NCBI GenBank assembly: GCA_937916485.1
Contig: CALFSV010000195.1
Location: forward strand, 1 to 7,397
DNA length: 7,397 nucleotides
Origin: an uncultured Paracoccaceae bacterium
GTDB lineage: Bacteria > Pseudomonadota > Alphaproteobacteria > Rhodobacterales > Rhodobacteraceae
Direction: 5' to 3'
Shown here piece after piece: positions 1 to 6,539 of this stretch (the first letter of the stretch is position 1; each line of letters starts with the position of its first letter). Under the pieces are notes generated by a model that worked only from the letters and a program-made list of their open reading frames with translations, did not search any database and was not told the origin of the DNA. Made by a program: the position numbers and the translations under genes.

Positions 1-96
1 CGGTCCACGGGCCTGGGCAAGGTGGTTCAGGAACCCCGGGCCAAGTTTCATGTGGAGATGCAGGGTGTTTTGTCATTAGACGAGGTTACAAAGTAG
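1..96 (+). CDS. C-terminal end of an unidentified upstream gene (partial)
   Basis: Frame 1 is open from the first base to a TAG at 94-96 and encodes 31 residues ending in LSLDEVTK. Codon choice is GC-rich at third positions for most of the stretch, like the genes downstream, and composition turns AT-rich soon after the stop, which fits the end of a gene. A weak hairpin followed by a T-run lies just behind it. The fragment is too short to assign to a family and contains no motif I recognise. Frame 3 is also open, up to a TAA at about 159-161, but reads into AT-rich sequence and looks less protein-like. Coding status is probable, function unknown. Confidence 0.45.
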   Translation, partial: RSTGLGKVVQEPRAKFHVEMQGVLSLDEVTK

Positions 97-118
97 CCCG
101 TCCGATCTCAAATATTTT

Positions 119-150
119 GTCTGGCAGAGCCTTTAGACTCAATTTTTTCT
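119..150 (+). terminator. Possible Rho-independent terminator of the upstream gene
   Basis: GTCT (119-122) pairs with AGAC (135-138), and inside it GGC (123-125) pairs with GCC (129-131) around an AGA loop, leaving a three-base TTT bulge. Four bases after the stem comes a run of six Ts (143-148). The arrangement resembles an intrinsic terminator, but the stem is bulged and only modestly GC-rich, and the T-run is not directly attached. It is correctly placed behind the stop at 94-96. Confidence 0.35.
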
Positions 151-180
151 TGACCAATTAATAAAAAAAGAAGTTATTAT
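150..180 (+). promoter_or_regulatory. Candidate sigma-70-type promoter for the operon
   Basis: TTGACC (150-155) matches the -35 consensus in five of six positions. TTATTA (174-179) or TATTAT (175-180) could serve as the -10 hexamer with an 18- or 19-base spacer, slightly longer than ideal. Bases 140-220 are strongly AT-rich, unlike the rest of the window. Transcription would start near 186-190, about 50 bases before the TTG start codon at 237. This is the only sizeable non-coding stretch ahead of the seven-gene operon. AT-rich DNA gives chance matches easily, so the call is moderate. Confidence 0.4.
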
Positions 181-193
181 ACAATAAGTGTAT
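179..193. promoter_or_regulatory. Small inverted repeat, possible operator
   Basis: ATACA (179-183) and TGTAT (189-193) are perfect inverted arms around the five-base spacer ATAAG. The repeat overlaps the candidate -10 element and the predicted transcription start, where a repressor would act. Short ATAC/GTAT half-sites are typical of GntR-type regulators, but five-base arms in AT-rich DNA can occur by chance. Confidence 0.25.
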
Positions 194-226
194 CTTTTTT
201 AAAAATTTCCATATTCTTAAATTGCT

Positions 227-230
227 GGAG
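227..230 (+). promoter_or_regulatory. Ribosome binding site that fixes the TTG start at 237
   Basis: GGAG at 227-230 sits six bases before the TTG at 237. The alternative in-frame TTG at 222 lies upstream of this site and has only AT-rich sequence without purine-rich GG ahead of it, so initiation at 237 is preferred. Confidence 0.6.
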
Positions 231-236
231 TGCTCG

Positions 237-1415
237 TTGAATATTTCAGAAGAACCAGTCCTGATCATCGGTGGTGGACCCGTTGGACTTACGCTGGCAT
301 GGCGTTTGTTGCAGACAGGAGTATCCGTTTTGGTATTCGAAGCAGAGTGCGAAATACCTGATCAACTGCGCGCCTCGACCTTTCATCCGCCGACGCTGGA
401 TATGTTTGAGGCATCTGGGATTGCGGCTGAGATTATTGCCAAAGGGCGCATCACGCCGGATTGGCAAATACGGATGTTGACAACAGGCGAAAACGCGCGC
501 TTCGATCTAAGCGTTTTAAAGGATGACACGGGCCATCCCTACAGGTTGCAGTGCCGTCAGGCGGAACTCAGCCGCGCTCTTTTAGCGCGGTTGCCGGATG
601 AGGTTGTGCGTTTTGGTTCAGAGGTGTCTGCAGTATCCCAAGACGCTTCCGGTGTTCTTGCCGTTGTGAATGAACAAGAGGTTCGCGGATCGATTATGGT
701 CGGTTGCGATGGCGCGCGTTCTATCGTGCGTAAATCCATAGGTGCTGAGTTTGAAGGCGGCACGTATCCCGAAAACACCATCCTCGCGACCACGCATTTC
801 CCGTTTGAAGACCACATCGAAGATCTATCCGGTGTGAACTACATTTGGACGCCAAAGGGAACGTTCTCGCTGCTGCGTTTGCCCGATGTCTGGCGTGTGT
901 CCTTACATCCAGAGGACGGCCAAAGCCCTGAGGAGGCTATGGACGATGCCTGCATCCGCGCGCAGGTAAAATCAGTCATTCCTGCTGCGCAAAACATTGA
1001 TATTGATGAGAAACGCATCTACCGCGTGCACCGCCGCGTGGCAACACATTACCGCAAGAACAGGATGTTCTTGGCGGGTGATGCCGCCCATCTGAACTCG
1101 CCCAAAGGTGGCATGGGTATGAACGGCGGCATTCACGATGCATGGTCATTAGCGGATAAATTGATCGCCATGGTGGGTGGCGATGATCCCATGATTTTGG
1201 ACAGCTATGAACGCCAACGCAGGGCCGTCGCCCATGACGATATTGTGCAGCAAGCCGATACCAATCGCGCCCGTATGAACACCCTCGATCCCATTGAGCG
1301 AGCGGCCCATCTCAAGAACCTGCAAGACATCGCGGCTGATCCCGTCAAGGCCCGCGCCTTTCTGCGCAAGTCCTCAATGATCGACGGTCTGGAACATGCG
1401 GAGTCCATCGTGTGA
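237..1415 (+). CDS. FAD-dependent class A monooxygenase (PHBH/UbiH-like)
   Basis: A 392-residue flavoprotein hydroxylase of the p-hydroxybenzoate hydroxylase superfamily, expected to use NAD(P)H and O2 to hydroxylate an aromatic or related ring in the cytoplasm. All three fold markers are visible: the N-terminal FAD dinucleotide motif GGGPVG (residues 12-17) with Glu35 ending the second strand; the DG motif GCDGARS (156-162, Asp158); and the GD motif GDAAHLNSPKGGMGMN (281-296), matching GDAAHxxxPxxGxGxN. An RASTFHPPTLDM segment (45-56) is typical of the family. The length fits single-component hydroxylases such as salicylate or 6-hydroxynicotinate hydroxylase and lacks the C-terminal thioredoxin-like domain of TfdB/PHBH-related phenol hydroxylases of 500 or more residues. 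TTG at 237 was chosen over TTG at 222 because GGAG lies six bases upstream. It is the first operon gene, and its stop overlaps the next start (GTGA). The substrate cannot be deduced. Confidence 0.9.
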   Translation: MNISEEPVLIIGGGPVGLTLAWRLLQTGVSVLVFEAECEIPDQLRASTFHPPTLDMFEASGIAAEIIAKGRITPDWQIRMLTTGENARFDLSVLKDDTGHPYRLQCRQAELSRALLARLPDEVVRFGSEVSAVSQDASGVLAVVNEQEVRGSIMVGCDGARSIVRKSIGAEFEGGTYPENTILATTHFPFEDHIEDLSGVNYIWTPKGTFSLLRLPDVWRVSLHPEDGQSPEEAMDDACIRAQVKSVIPAAQNIDIDEKRIYRVHRRVATHYRKNRMFLAGDAAHLNSPKGGMGMNGGIHDAWSLADKLIAMVGGDDPMILDSYERQRRAVAHDDIVQQADTNRARMNTLDPIERAAHLKNLQDIAADPVKARAFLRKSSMIDGLEHAESIV

Positions 1416-2131
1416 CCCGAAGGATCGCGATATTGGGCGGCTGCGGCGGCATCGGGCGTGACTTGGTCGCAGCTTTACACGACGGCGGCGCAACGCCGAT
1501 TGTTCTCGACCTTCCAACGTCCCTCAAGGCCCATCCTTTGGACGGTGAAACACATGCTATTGACGCGACTGATGCCGATGCGTTGGTACGTGTGGCCGAG
1601 GCAGTAGGCAACATCGACGGCTTCGTAAACCTCTGCGGTTTTATGAGCGAAGCAGAACCACTTGCAACCCATGCACCAGAGACTTGGGCAAGCCTGATTG
1701 ACGGCAATCTGACCTCTGCCTTCTACGCCGCGCGGGCGTTTTCATCCCGCATCTCTGACGGCGGCGCGATGGTCCTAACGGGATCAGGCTTGGGCCACTT
1801 CGCCCGCCCCGGTTATGGAGCCTACGCCGTAGCAAAAGCTGGCATTGCGGCAATGACACGCCAACTCGCGTTAGAACTCGCCCCCAAATGCCGGGTGAAT
1901 TGCGTTGCCCCGTCAGCTGTAAACACAGCCTTTTTGCGTGGAGGCACGGGGCGCTCTGATGAACAGCAAGCCGAGCGGCTGGACCGCGAGGCTTATGCCA
2001 AGACCATTCCATTGGGCCGGATTGCAGAGCCGCGTGACATTACCGGGCCAATCCAATTCCTGCTCTCGCCCGCCGCGGGCTACGTCACCGGGCAGGTACT
2101 TCAAGTCAACGGCGGGACGTACATGGGATGA
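1412..2131 (+). CDS. Short-chain dehydrogenase/reductase (classical SDR)
   Basis: A 239-residue Rossmann-fold oxidoreductase, probably interconverting an alcohol and a ketone or oxidising a cis-diol in the pathway. The glycine-rich motif is GGCGGIG (residues 9-15), with Gly in place of the usual leading Thr. Asp33 ends the second strand, which favours NAD(H). The NNAG segment is altered to NLCG (73-76). The catalytic set is complete: Asn99, Ser125, Tyr138 and Lys142 in YAVAK, with Ser 13 residues before Tyr as usual. The C-terminal SPAAGYVTGQVLQVNGG block (219-235) is standard for classical SDRs. The GTG start at 1412 overlaps the preceding TGA by four bases and has GGAG at 1400-1403, which suggests translational coupling to the monooxygenase. 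The ALDH gene starts seven bases after the stop. The family is clear, the substrate unknown. Confidence 0.9.
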   Translation: MTRRIAILGGCGGIGRDLVAALHDGGATPIVLDLPTSLKAHPLDGETHAIDATDADALVRVAEAVGNIDGFVNLCGFMSEAEPLATHAPETWASLIDGNLTSAFYAARAFSSRISDGGAMVLTGSGLGHFARPGYGAYAVAKAGIAAMTRQLALELAPKCRVNCVAPSAVNTAFLRGGTGRSDEQQAERLDREAYAKTIPLGRIAEPRDITGPIQFLLSPAAGYVTGQVLQVNGGTYMG

Positions 2132-2138
2132 CCACAGC

Positions 2139-3635
2139 ATGACATTCAACCTCCCCATCATCCCCCCAAGGCAAGTCACAGGACTGGCAGGCCAAGGCGC
2201 AAGCCGTGGGGGCGGCATTGAGATACCGATCTATTACCCGGCAACCGGACAGCAGATTTCGACATTGATCGAGGATGGTTCCGCTGCTGTAGCACAAGCC
2301 GTGGCCATTGCGCGAGACGCATTCGACAAAGGACCTTGGCCGCATCTCAGCGTTGAAAAGCGGATGGAGGTACTGGAAGCTTGCCGCACTAAAATTCTCG
2401 AAAACGTCGATGAATTGGCACGGCTGGAATGTGCGGCGACGGGCTTGGTCCTCAAGGAGCTCAAAGCGCGGCATATGGTGCGTGCCGCCTATAATTTTCG
2501 ATTTTTCGCGGAATACATCAGCCAGTCCAAAGGCGAGGCCTACACCCAAACCGACAATTACATCACAACCGTCACACGCAGGCCCGTTGGCGTTGCCGCA
2601 TTAATCGCGCCGTGGAACGCGCCTGTTGCCTTGGCCACGATGAAAATCGCGGCGGCATTGGCGTTCGGGAATACCTGCGTGCTGAAACCTTCCGAACAGA
2701 CCCCACTTTCGCTCGCCCGCTTGGTCGCGCTGTTGAATGATGTACTGCCAGAAGGCGTGTTGAATTTGGTCAATGGCCGTGGCCCTGTGACGGGAGCGGC
2801 GTTGGTCGCCAACCCGGATGTCGATCTCATCAGCTTTACCGGCGGCACAGAAACTGGCCGTGCGATTATGTCTGCTGCGGGACAAAACCTTGTGCCTACA
2901 ACGATGGAATTGGGCGGCAAATCGGCCAACATCATCTTTGCCTCCGCTGATATAGAGCGCGCGTTGGACGGGGCTTTGCAGGGGATATTTTCTAACAATG
3001 GTCAGCAGTGTTTGGCAGGCTCCCGCATCTTGGTCGAACGCAGTATGTTCGATGAATTCACAGCGCGATTTGCCGAACGTGCCAAGCGGATCAAGGTAGG
3101 AGACCCTTTGGATGATGCCACTGAAGTCGGTCCACTGGCATCCGCACCTCACATGAACCGGGTGCTGTCTTTTGCCAATATGGCGCGCGAGGATGGCGGG
3201 TCAGTCCTGACAGGAGGAACGCGTCGCGATGATCTTGGCGGTGGGTATTTCATTGAACCAACGGCAGTGCTGGCTACTTCAAATGCCGATCGCTGTGCGC
3301 AAGAGGAAATATTTGGCCCCTTCGCCACCTTCCTGCCGTTTGATGATATCGAGGATGCCGTCAGCATCGCCAATGACACCCAATTCGGTCTGGTCAGCTA
3401 TATCTGGTCGTACCATTTGCCCACCGTCATGCAAACACAAACCCACCTGCGCTCAGGCGTTGTCTGGGTCAACACACCAATGATGCGCGAATTACGTGCG
3501 CCCTTTGGCGGGTTCAAATCCTCCGGCGTAGGCCGTGAAGGCGGTGCCTCTTGCGAGCGATTCTACACAGAAGAAGTCACAACATCGACACCGATCAAAC
3601 CGGTGCAACTGCGCAGATTTGGCGCAGAAACGTAA
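2139..3635 (+). CDS. NAD-type aldehyde dehydrogenase, semialdehyde dehydrogenase-like
   Basis: A 498-residue ALDH superfamily enzyme expected to oxidise an aldehyde or semialdehyde intermediate to a carboxylate. Catalytic and cofactor residues are all present: Asn160 in APWN, Lys183 and Glu186 in KPSE (Glu here favours NAD+), the FTGGTETGR loop (233-241), general-base Glu257 in MELGG, nucleophile Cys291 in GQQC, and Glu390 in EEIFGPF. The C-terminal RAPFGGFKSSGVGREGG block (453-469) resembles hydroxymuconate- and aminomuconate-semialdehyde dehydrogenases and HpaE, and betaine-aldehyde-type enzymes less so. The frame is open back to 1938 inside the SDR gene, but that part is an SDR shadow; ATG at 2139 gives the usual ALDH length, with GGGA at 2125-2128. 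It follows the SDR by seven bases, so the two could perform consecutive alcohol and aldehyde oxidations. Exact substrate not assignable. Confidence 0.93.
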   Translation: MTFNLPIIPPRQVTGLAGQGASRGGGIEIPIYYPATGQQISTLIEDGSAAVAQAVAIARDAFDKGPWPHLSVEKRMEVLEACRTKILENVDELARLECAATGLVLKELKARHMVRAAYNFRFFAEYISQSKGEAYTQTDNYITTVTRRPVGVAALIAPWNAPVALATMKIAAALAFGNTCVLKPSEQTPLSLARLVALLNDVLPEGVLNLVNGRGPVTGAALVANPDVDLISFTGGTETGRAIMSAAGQNLVPTTMELGGKSANIIFASADIERALDGALQGIFSNNGQQCLAGSRILVERSMFDEFTARFAERAKRIKVGDPLDDATEVGPLASAPHMNRVLSFANMAREDGGSVLTGGTRRDDLGGGYFIEPTAVLATSNADRCAQEEIFGPFATFLPFDDIEDAVSIANDTQFGLVSYIWSYHLPTVMQTQTHLRSGVVWVNTPMMRELRAPFGGFKSSGVGREGGASCERFYTEEVTTSTPIKPVQLRRFGAET

Positions 3636-3636
3636 G

Positions 3637-3653
3637 GACTGCGACAAGCGGTC
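3637..3653 (+). promoter_or_regulatory. Short intercistronic stem-loop before dctP
   Basis: In RNA, GACUGC (3637-3642) pairs with GCGGUC (3648-3653), with one G-U pair, around a GACAA loop. It begins two bases after the ALDH stop codon, in the widest gap inside the operon (41 bases). No T-run follows, so it is not a classical terminator. It could stabilise an mRNA end and raise binding-protein levels over the other products, but a six-pair stem may be chance. Confidence 0.25.
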
Positions 3654-3664
3654 ACCAACCAACT

Positions 3665-3671
3665 GGGAGAG
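3665..3671 (+). promoter_or_regulatory. Strong ribosome binding site of dctP
   Basis: GGGAGAG lies five bases before ATG 3677. It is the clearest Shine-Dalgarno match in the operon and excludes the in-frame upstream extension to 3551. A strong site suits a binding protein that must exceed its membrane partners. Confidence 0.6.
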
Positions 3672-3676
3672 TTAAG

Positions 3677-4678
3677 ATGAAGCATTTCAATAATCTACTG
3701 GCTGCCGCCGCCCTGTCCGCACTGGCCCTGCCCGCCACCGCACAAGAGATCATCAAGGTTGGCACCTTTGTGGCTGAACAATCCACAGGTGTGGCAAAAG
3801 TCATCAAGCCGTGGATGGAAGCCGTAGCCACCGAAACCAATGACGTGAAAATGATGCCGTTTTGGGGCGGTACATTGGGGAAGAACCCGTTCAAACAATT
3901 CGAATTGGTGCAGAACGGTGTGGCCGATGTGACATGGGTCTTGCCGGGGTATACCGCTGGGCAATTCCCCGAAATGGGTGTTTTTGAACTGCCATTCCTG
4001 TTTCGCACGGCCGAAGAAGCCTCGGTTGTAGGTTGGAAACTGCACGAGATGGGATTGCTGACCGGGTTTGACGGCGTCCATTTGGTCGGCTTTTTCGCGG
4101 CCGAACCCAACGCGCTGTTTATGAAGAAAAAGATCGCCAGCCTTGATGATATCGCGAATATGAAAGTGCGCTCTGTTGGGTCGATCCATGCCAGTTGGCT
4201 GGAGAGCCTCGGTGCGGCCCCACAAACACTATCTTCGGCTGAAATGAACGAAGGCCTGAACCGCGGCACTGTCGACGGTGCGATCCAAGGTTGGACGGGG
4301 ATGAAGACCTTCAAATCCCTGCCGTTGATAGATCAGGCTTATGTTGTGCCAGCCGGTGCAATCCCGTTCTTGCTGCTGATGAACGAGGGCAAATGGAACA
4401 GCTTAAGTGCCGATGCGCAGACCGCGATCATGTCTCATGGCGGAGCCAAGATGGCGCAAATGGGTGGGGATGCATACACAGATGTTGGTGAAAGCATTCG
4501 CAAGGATGTCGTGGCAGAGGGCCGGATCGAAGTCGTAACGCCGGATCAGGCGACGATTGAGAAGTACGCAGGCAAAGCGAAGACCGTGCATGATGCGTGG
4601 ATCGCAGCGACGCCAAATGGCCAAGCCGTCTATGACACGGCAGTCAAGCTCTTGGTCGAAATGCGCGGCGCCAGTTGA
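3677..4678 (+). CDS. dctP: TRAP transporter solute-binding protein, DctP family
   Basis: A 333-residue periplasmic binding protein of the DctP type, which captures an organic acid and delivers it to the DctQM membrane complex. The N-terminus is a Sec signal peptide: Lys2, a hydrophobic Ala/Leu core (7-19) and an ATA|QE cleavage site predicted after residue 22. The MKVRSVGS segment (162-169) contains Arg165, at the position of the conserved arginine that binds the ligand carboxylate in DctP proteins. It is followed by the expected SAEMNEGLNRGTVDGAIQGW-type block (187-206). The mature length of about 311 residues is normal. ATG at 3677 was chosen because GGGAGAG lies five bases upstream and the signal peptide begins there. 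Its TGA overlaps the dctQ ATG by one base. The location beside catabolic genes implies the ligand is the pathway substrate, but ligand identity is not readable. Confidence 0.93.
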   Translation: MKHFNNLLAAAALSALALPATAQEIIKVGTFVAEQSTGVAKVIKPWMEAVATETNDVKMMPFWGGTLGKNPFKQFELVQNGVADVTWVLPGYTAGQFPEMGVFELPFLFRTAEEASVVGWKLHEMGLLTGFDGVHLVGFFAAEPNALFMKKKIASLDDIANMKVRSVGSIHASWLESLGAAPQTLSSAEMNEGLNRGTVDGAIQGWTGMKTFKSLPLIDQAYVVPAGAIPFLLLMNEGKWNSLSADAQTAIMSHGGAKMAQMGGDAYTDVGESIRKDVVAEGRIEVVTPDQATIEKYAGKAKTVHDAWIAATPNGQAVYDTAVKLLVEMRGAS

Positions 4679-5229
4679 TGAGCATCGCCATGACCCAAGC
4701 AAGCAAGCTTGATCGGTTCACACGCAATGTCGCCCTTGTCGGGTTTTGCGGGCTTGTGGTCATGGCGCTTTTAATCACATGGGACGGCTTTGCTCGATAC
4801 TTGGGCGCCCCGCGCATCTCGGGGTTCTCGGACTACGGCGAAGTAGTGTTTCCTATCATCATCGCGTCTTGCTTTCCGGCAGGTTTACTCCGCCAAACCA
4901 ATGTCACGGTACGCGTTTTTGGCACCATGGGCGGGTTTCGCGTGAACGCGGCGTTAGAGTTGTTTGGTGCCGTTGTCACACTTGTTTTCTTCGGCCTGCT
5001 GGTTTGGCAATTTGTCTTGTTGGCTGGCCAATATAGCGATGGTGGCCGCACCACCCGTACCATAGGCTTGCTCCTTGCACCGTGGTTCTACGTCACCGTG
5101 GCGATAATGGCGATCTGTGTGCCGGTGCAAGCCTTCGTCTTTTATAGCTGGCTGCACGCTCTGATCTTTGGTGAAAAACCCGACATCATGGAGTTGCAGC
5201 ATGACGAATTGGCGGACATCAAACCATGA
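4678..5229 (+). CDS. dctQ: TRAP transporter small permease subunit, DctQ family
   Basis: A 183-residue inner-membrane protein forming the small subunit of the Na+-dependent TRAP importer. Four hydrophobic segments are visible at about residues 17-35, 53-71, 93-117 and 132-158, the usual DctQ topology. Family-typical features are the WDGFARYLGAP stretch after the first helix (35-45), an acidic SDYGE at the start of the second (51-55) and LRQTNVTVRVF (71-81), where many homologues carry His in place of Asn75. ATG 4678 overlaps the dctP stop (TGATG), so translation is probably coupled. No good Shine-Dalgarno is seen; TTG 4675 and ATG 4690 are alternative starts. The end overlaps the dctM start by four bases (ATGA). 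Identification rests on topology, length and position between dctP and dctM. Confidence 0.9.
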   Translation: MSIAMTQASKLDRFTRNVALVGFCGLVVMALLITWDGFARYLGAPRISGFSDYGEVVFPIIIASCFPAGLLRQTNVTVRVFGTMGGFRVNAALELFGAVVTLVFFGLLVWQFVLLAGQYSDGGRTTRTIGLLLAPWFYVTVAIMAICVPVQAFVFYSWLHALIFGEKPDIMELQHDELADIKP

Positions 5230-6539
5230 TATCTGATCCCATTACAACCGGGCTTTTGGGCCTCACCGCAATGTTTGTGCTGATCGTCTGCCAAGTGCCT
5301 GTTGGCATTGCGATGGGTGTGGTCGGCGTCATCGGCACAGGACTGATCATCGGCTTTGGCCCGGCCCTGACGTTGCTTGCAACCGAACCATCCGGCGCAA
5401 TGGCCGCTGAAGGGTTAGCGGTTATTGCGATGTTCCTGTTGATGGGCAATCTCGCCCATGTCGGAGGCTTATCGGGCGAATTGTACAGGCTGGCCTACGT
5501 TTACCTTGGTCACAAGCGTGGTGGACTCATCTTTGCCACGGTTGGGGCATGCGCGGGATTCGGTGCCATCTGCGGCTCAAGCGTTGCAACCGCAGCAACC
5601 ATGGCACGGATCGCATTGCCAGAGATGTTGAGCCGAGGTTACGCCAAGCCCCTGGCCGCCGGATCAATCGCGGCGGGTGGTACGCTTGGCATGATTGTGC
5701 CGCCCTCTGTTGTGATGATCCTTTATGCCATCTTGACCGAAAATAGCATTATCGCGCTGTTCCTCGCAGCCGTCATTCCCGGCTTGATGGCGGTGGTCTT
5801 CTACTTCGTCGCCGTTGCCATCGTCGTGAAACGCAACCCGGAAGTGGCCCCTTTGGGCAGGCAGGCAGACTGGGGCGAACGGCGGCGCGTGACAATGCAA
5901 AGCTGGGCAGTGGTTCTGCTCGCTTTCGTCGTTTCCGGCGGCATCTATTCGGGTGTTTTTACCGTCAGCGAAGCTGCCTCTGTCGGTGCTGCGGTTGCCC
6001 TACTACTTGCAATCTTTCGCAAACGCTTGACGCGCCCAAAGTTCCTCGCTGCCTTGGGCGATACGGCCAGCAACACTGGGCTGATCTTCGTCATTATCAT
6101 TGGCGCATCAGTGTTTTCCTACTTTGCTACGCTGTCTGGCCTGCCATCCGCAACCGTTGATTGGATCGAAGGTCTTAGTCTGCCGCCGCTCATGGTGATT
6201 GGCTGCCTGATGATCTTCTATCTCATCCTTGGCTCTATCTTTGACACTATCGCCGCCATGGTACTAACCCTGCCTTTTGTCTATCCGCTGGTGGTCGGTA
6301 TGGGCTATGATCCAATTTGGTGGGGCGTGATTAACATTGTCGTCATCGAACTGGGCATGATCACACCACCCATCGGCATCAATGTTTTCGTCCTGCACGG
6401 TATGGCCAAAGACCTGCCCCTGCGCACCATCTTTCGCGGCGTCATCCCGTTTGTGTTTGCGGATCTGGCGCGTCTAATCGTCCTAATCCTGTTTCCCGCA
6501 CTCAGCCTATGGCTCCCAGGGGTGCTAGGATGGCTCTAA
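5226..6539 (+). CDS. dctM: TRAP transporter large permease subunit, DctM family
   Basis: A 437-residue polytopic inner-membrane protein, the transport-carrying subunit of the TRAP system, with roughly eleven to twelve hydrophobic segments and normal family length. Conserved regions include GAICGSSVATAATMARIALPEM (113-134), which begins the first helical hairpin around the Na+ site, and GGTLGMIVPPSVVMILYA (151-168), its Pro-Pro turn. The second repeat has LGSIFDTIAAMVLTLP (335-350) and ELGMITPPIGINVFVL (375-390). These are the matching inverted-repeat halves of the elevator transporter fold. It starts at ATG 5226 within the ATGA overlap with dctQ and has only a weak GGCGGA ahead, so coupled translation is likely. 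Its 3' end overlaps the next gene by ten bases, tying that enzyme to the transporter. Confidence 0.95.
   Translation: MISDPITTGLLGLTAMFVLIVCQVPVGIAMGVVGVIGTGLIIGFGPALTLLATEPSGAMAAEGLAVIAMFLLMGNLAHVGGLSGELYRLAYVYLGHKRGGLIFATVGACAGFGAICGSSVATAATMARIALPEMLSRGYAKPLAAGSIAAGGTLGMIVPPSVVMILYAILTENSIIALFLAAVIPGLMAVVFYFVAVAIVVKRNPEVAPLGRQADWGERRRVTMQSWAVVLLAFVVSGGIYSGVFTVSEAASVGAAVALLLAIFRKRLTRPKFLAALGDTASNTGLIFVIIIGASVFSYFATLSGLPSATVDWIEGLSLPPLMVIGCLMIFYLILGSIFDTIAAMVLTLPFVYPLVVGMGYDPIWWGVINIVVIELGMITPPIGINVFVLHGMAKDLPLRTIFRGVIPFVFADLARLIVLILFPALSLWLPGVLGWL
6518..6522 (+). promoter_or_regulatory. Ribosome binding site inside the dctM 3' end
   Basis: AGGGG at 6518-6522 is seven bases before ATG 6530. 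It supports 6530 over the upstream in-frame ATG 6509 and lies within the dctM coding sequence. Confidence 0.55.

Noticed and set aside
195..210. T6A5 palindrome-like run as a terminator or operator
   Set aside because: It is a simple AT tract without a GC stem in an AT-rich leader, so no function can be supported.
1938..2138. In-frame upstream extension of the ALDH reading frame by 67 codons
   Set aside because: It lies entirely over the conserved SDR C-terminus and its translation has no ALDH character. ATG 2139 gives the standard ALDH length and N-terminus.
1345..3152. Several minus-strand open frames of 120-183 codons opposite the SDR and ALDH genes
   Set aside because: They lie opposite genes with complete catalytic motifs, show no recognisable domain, and their openness follows from the codon bias of the + strand genes.
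3551..3676. In-frame upstream extension of the dctP reading frame by 42 codons
   Set aside because: It overlaps the conserved end of the ALDH gene, and a clear signal peptide and strong ribosome binding site begin at 3677.
3652..4314. Minus-strand 220-codon open frame opposite dctP
   Set aside because: It is antisense to a well-supported binding protein, its translation has no recognisable domain, and it has no plausible operon context.
6509..6529. Alternative ATG start for the racemase-family gene
   Set aside because: Its extra residues (MAPRGAR) come from dctM sequence in another frame, and the better ribosome binding site is placed for ATG 6530.
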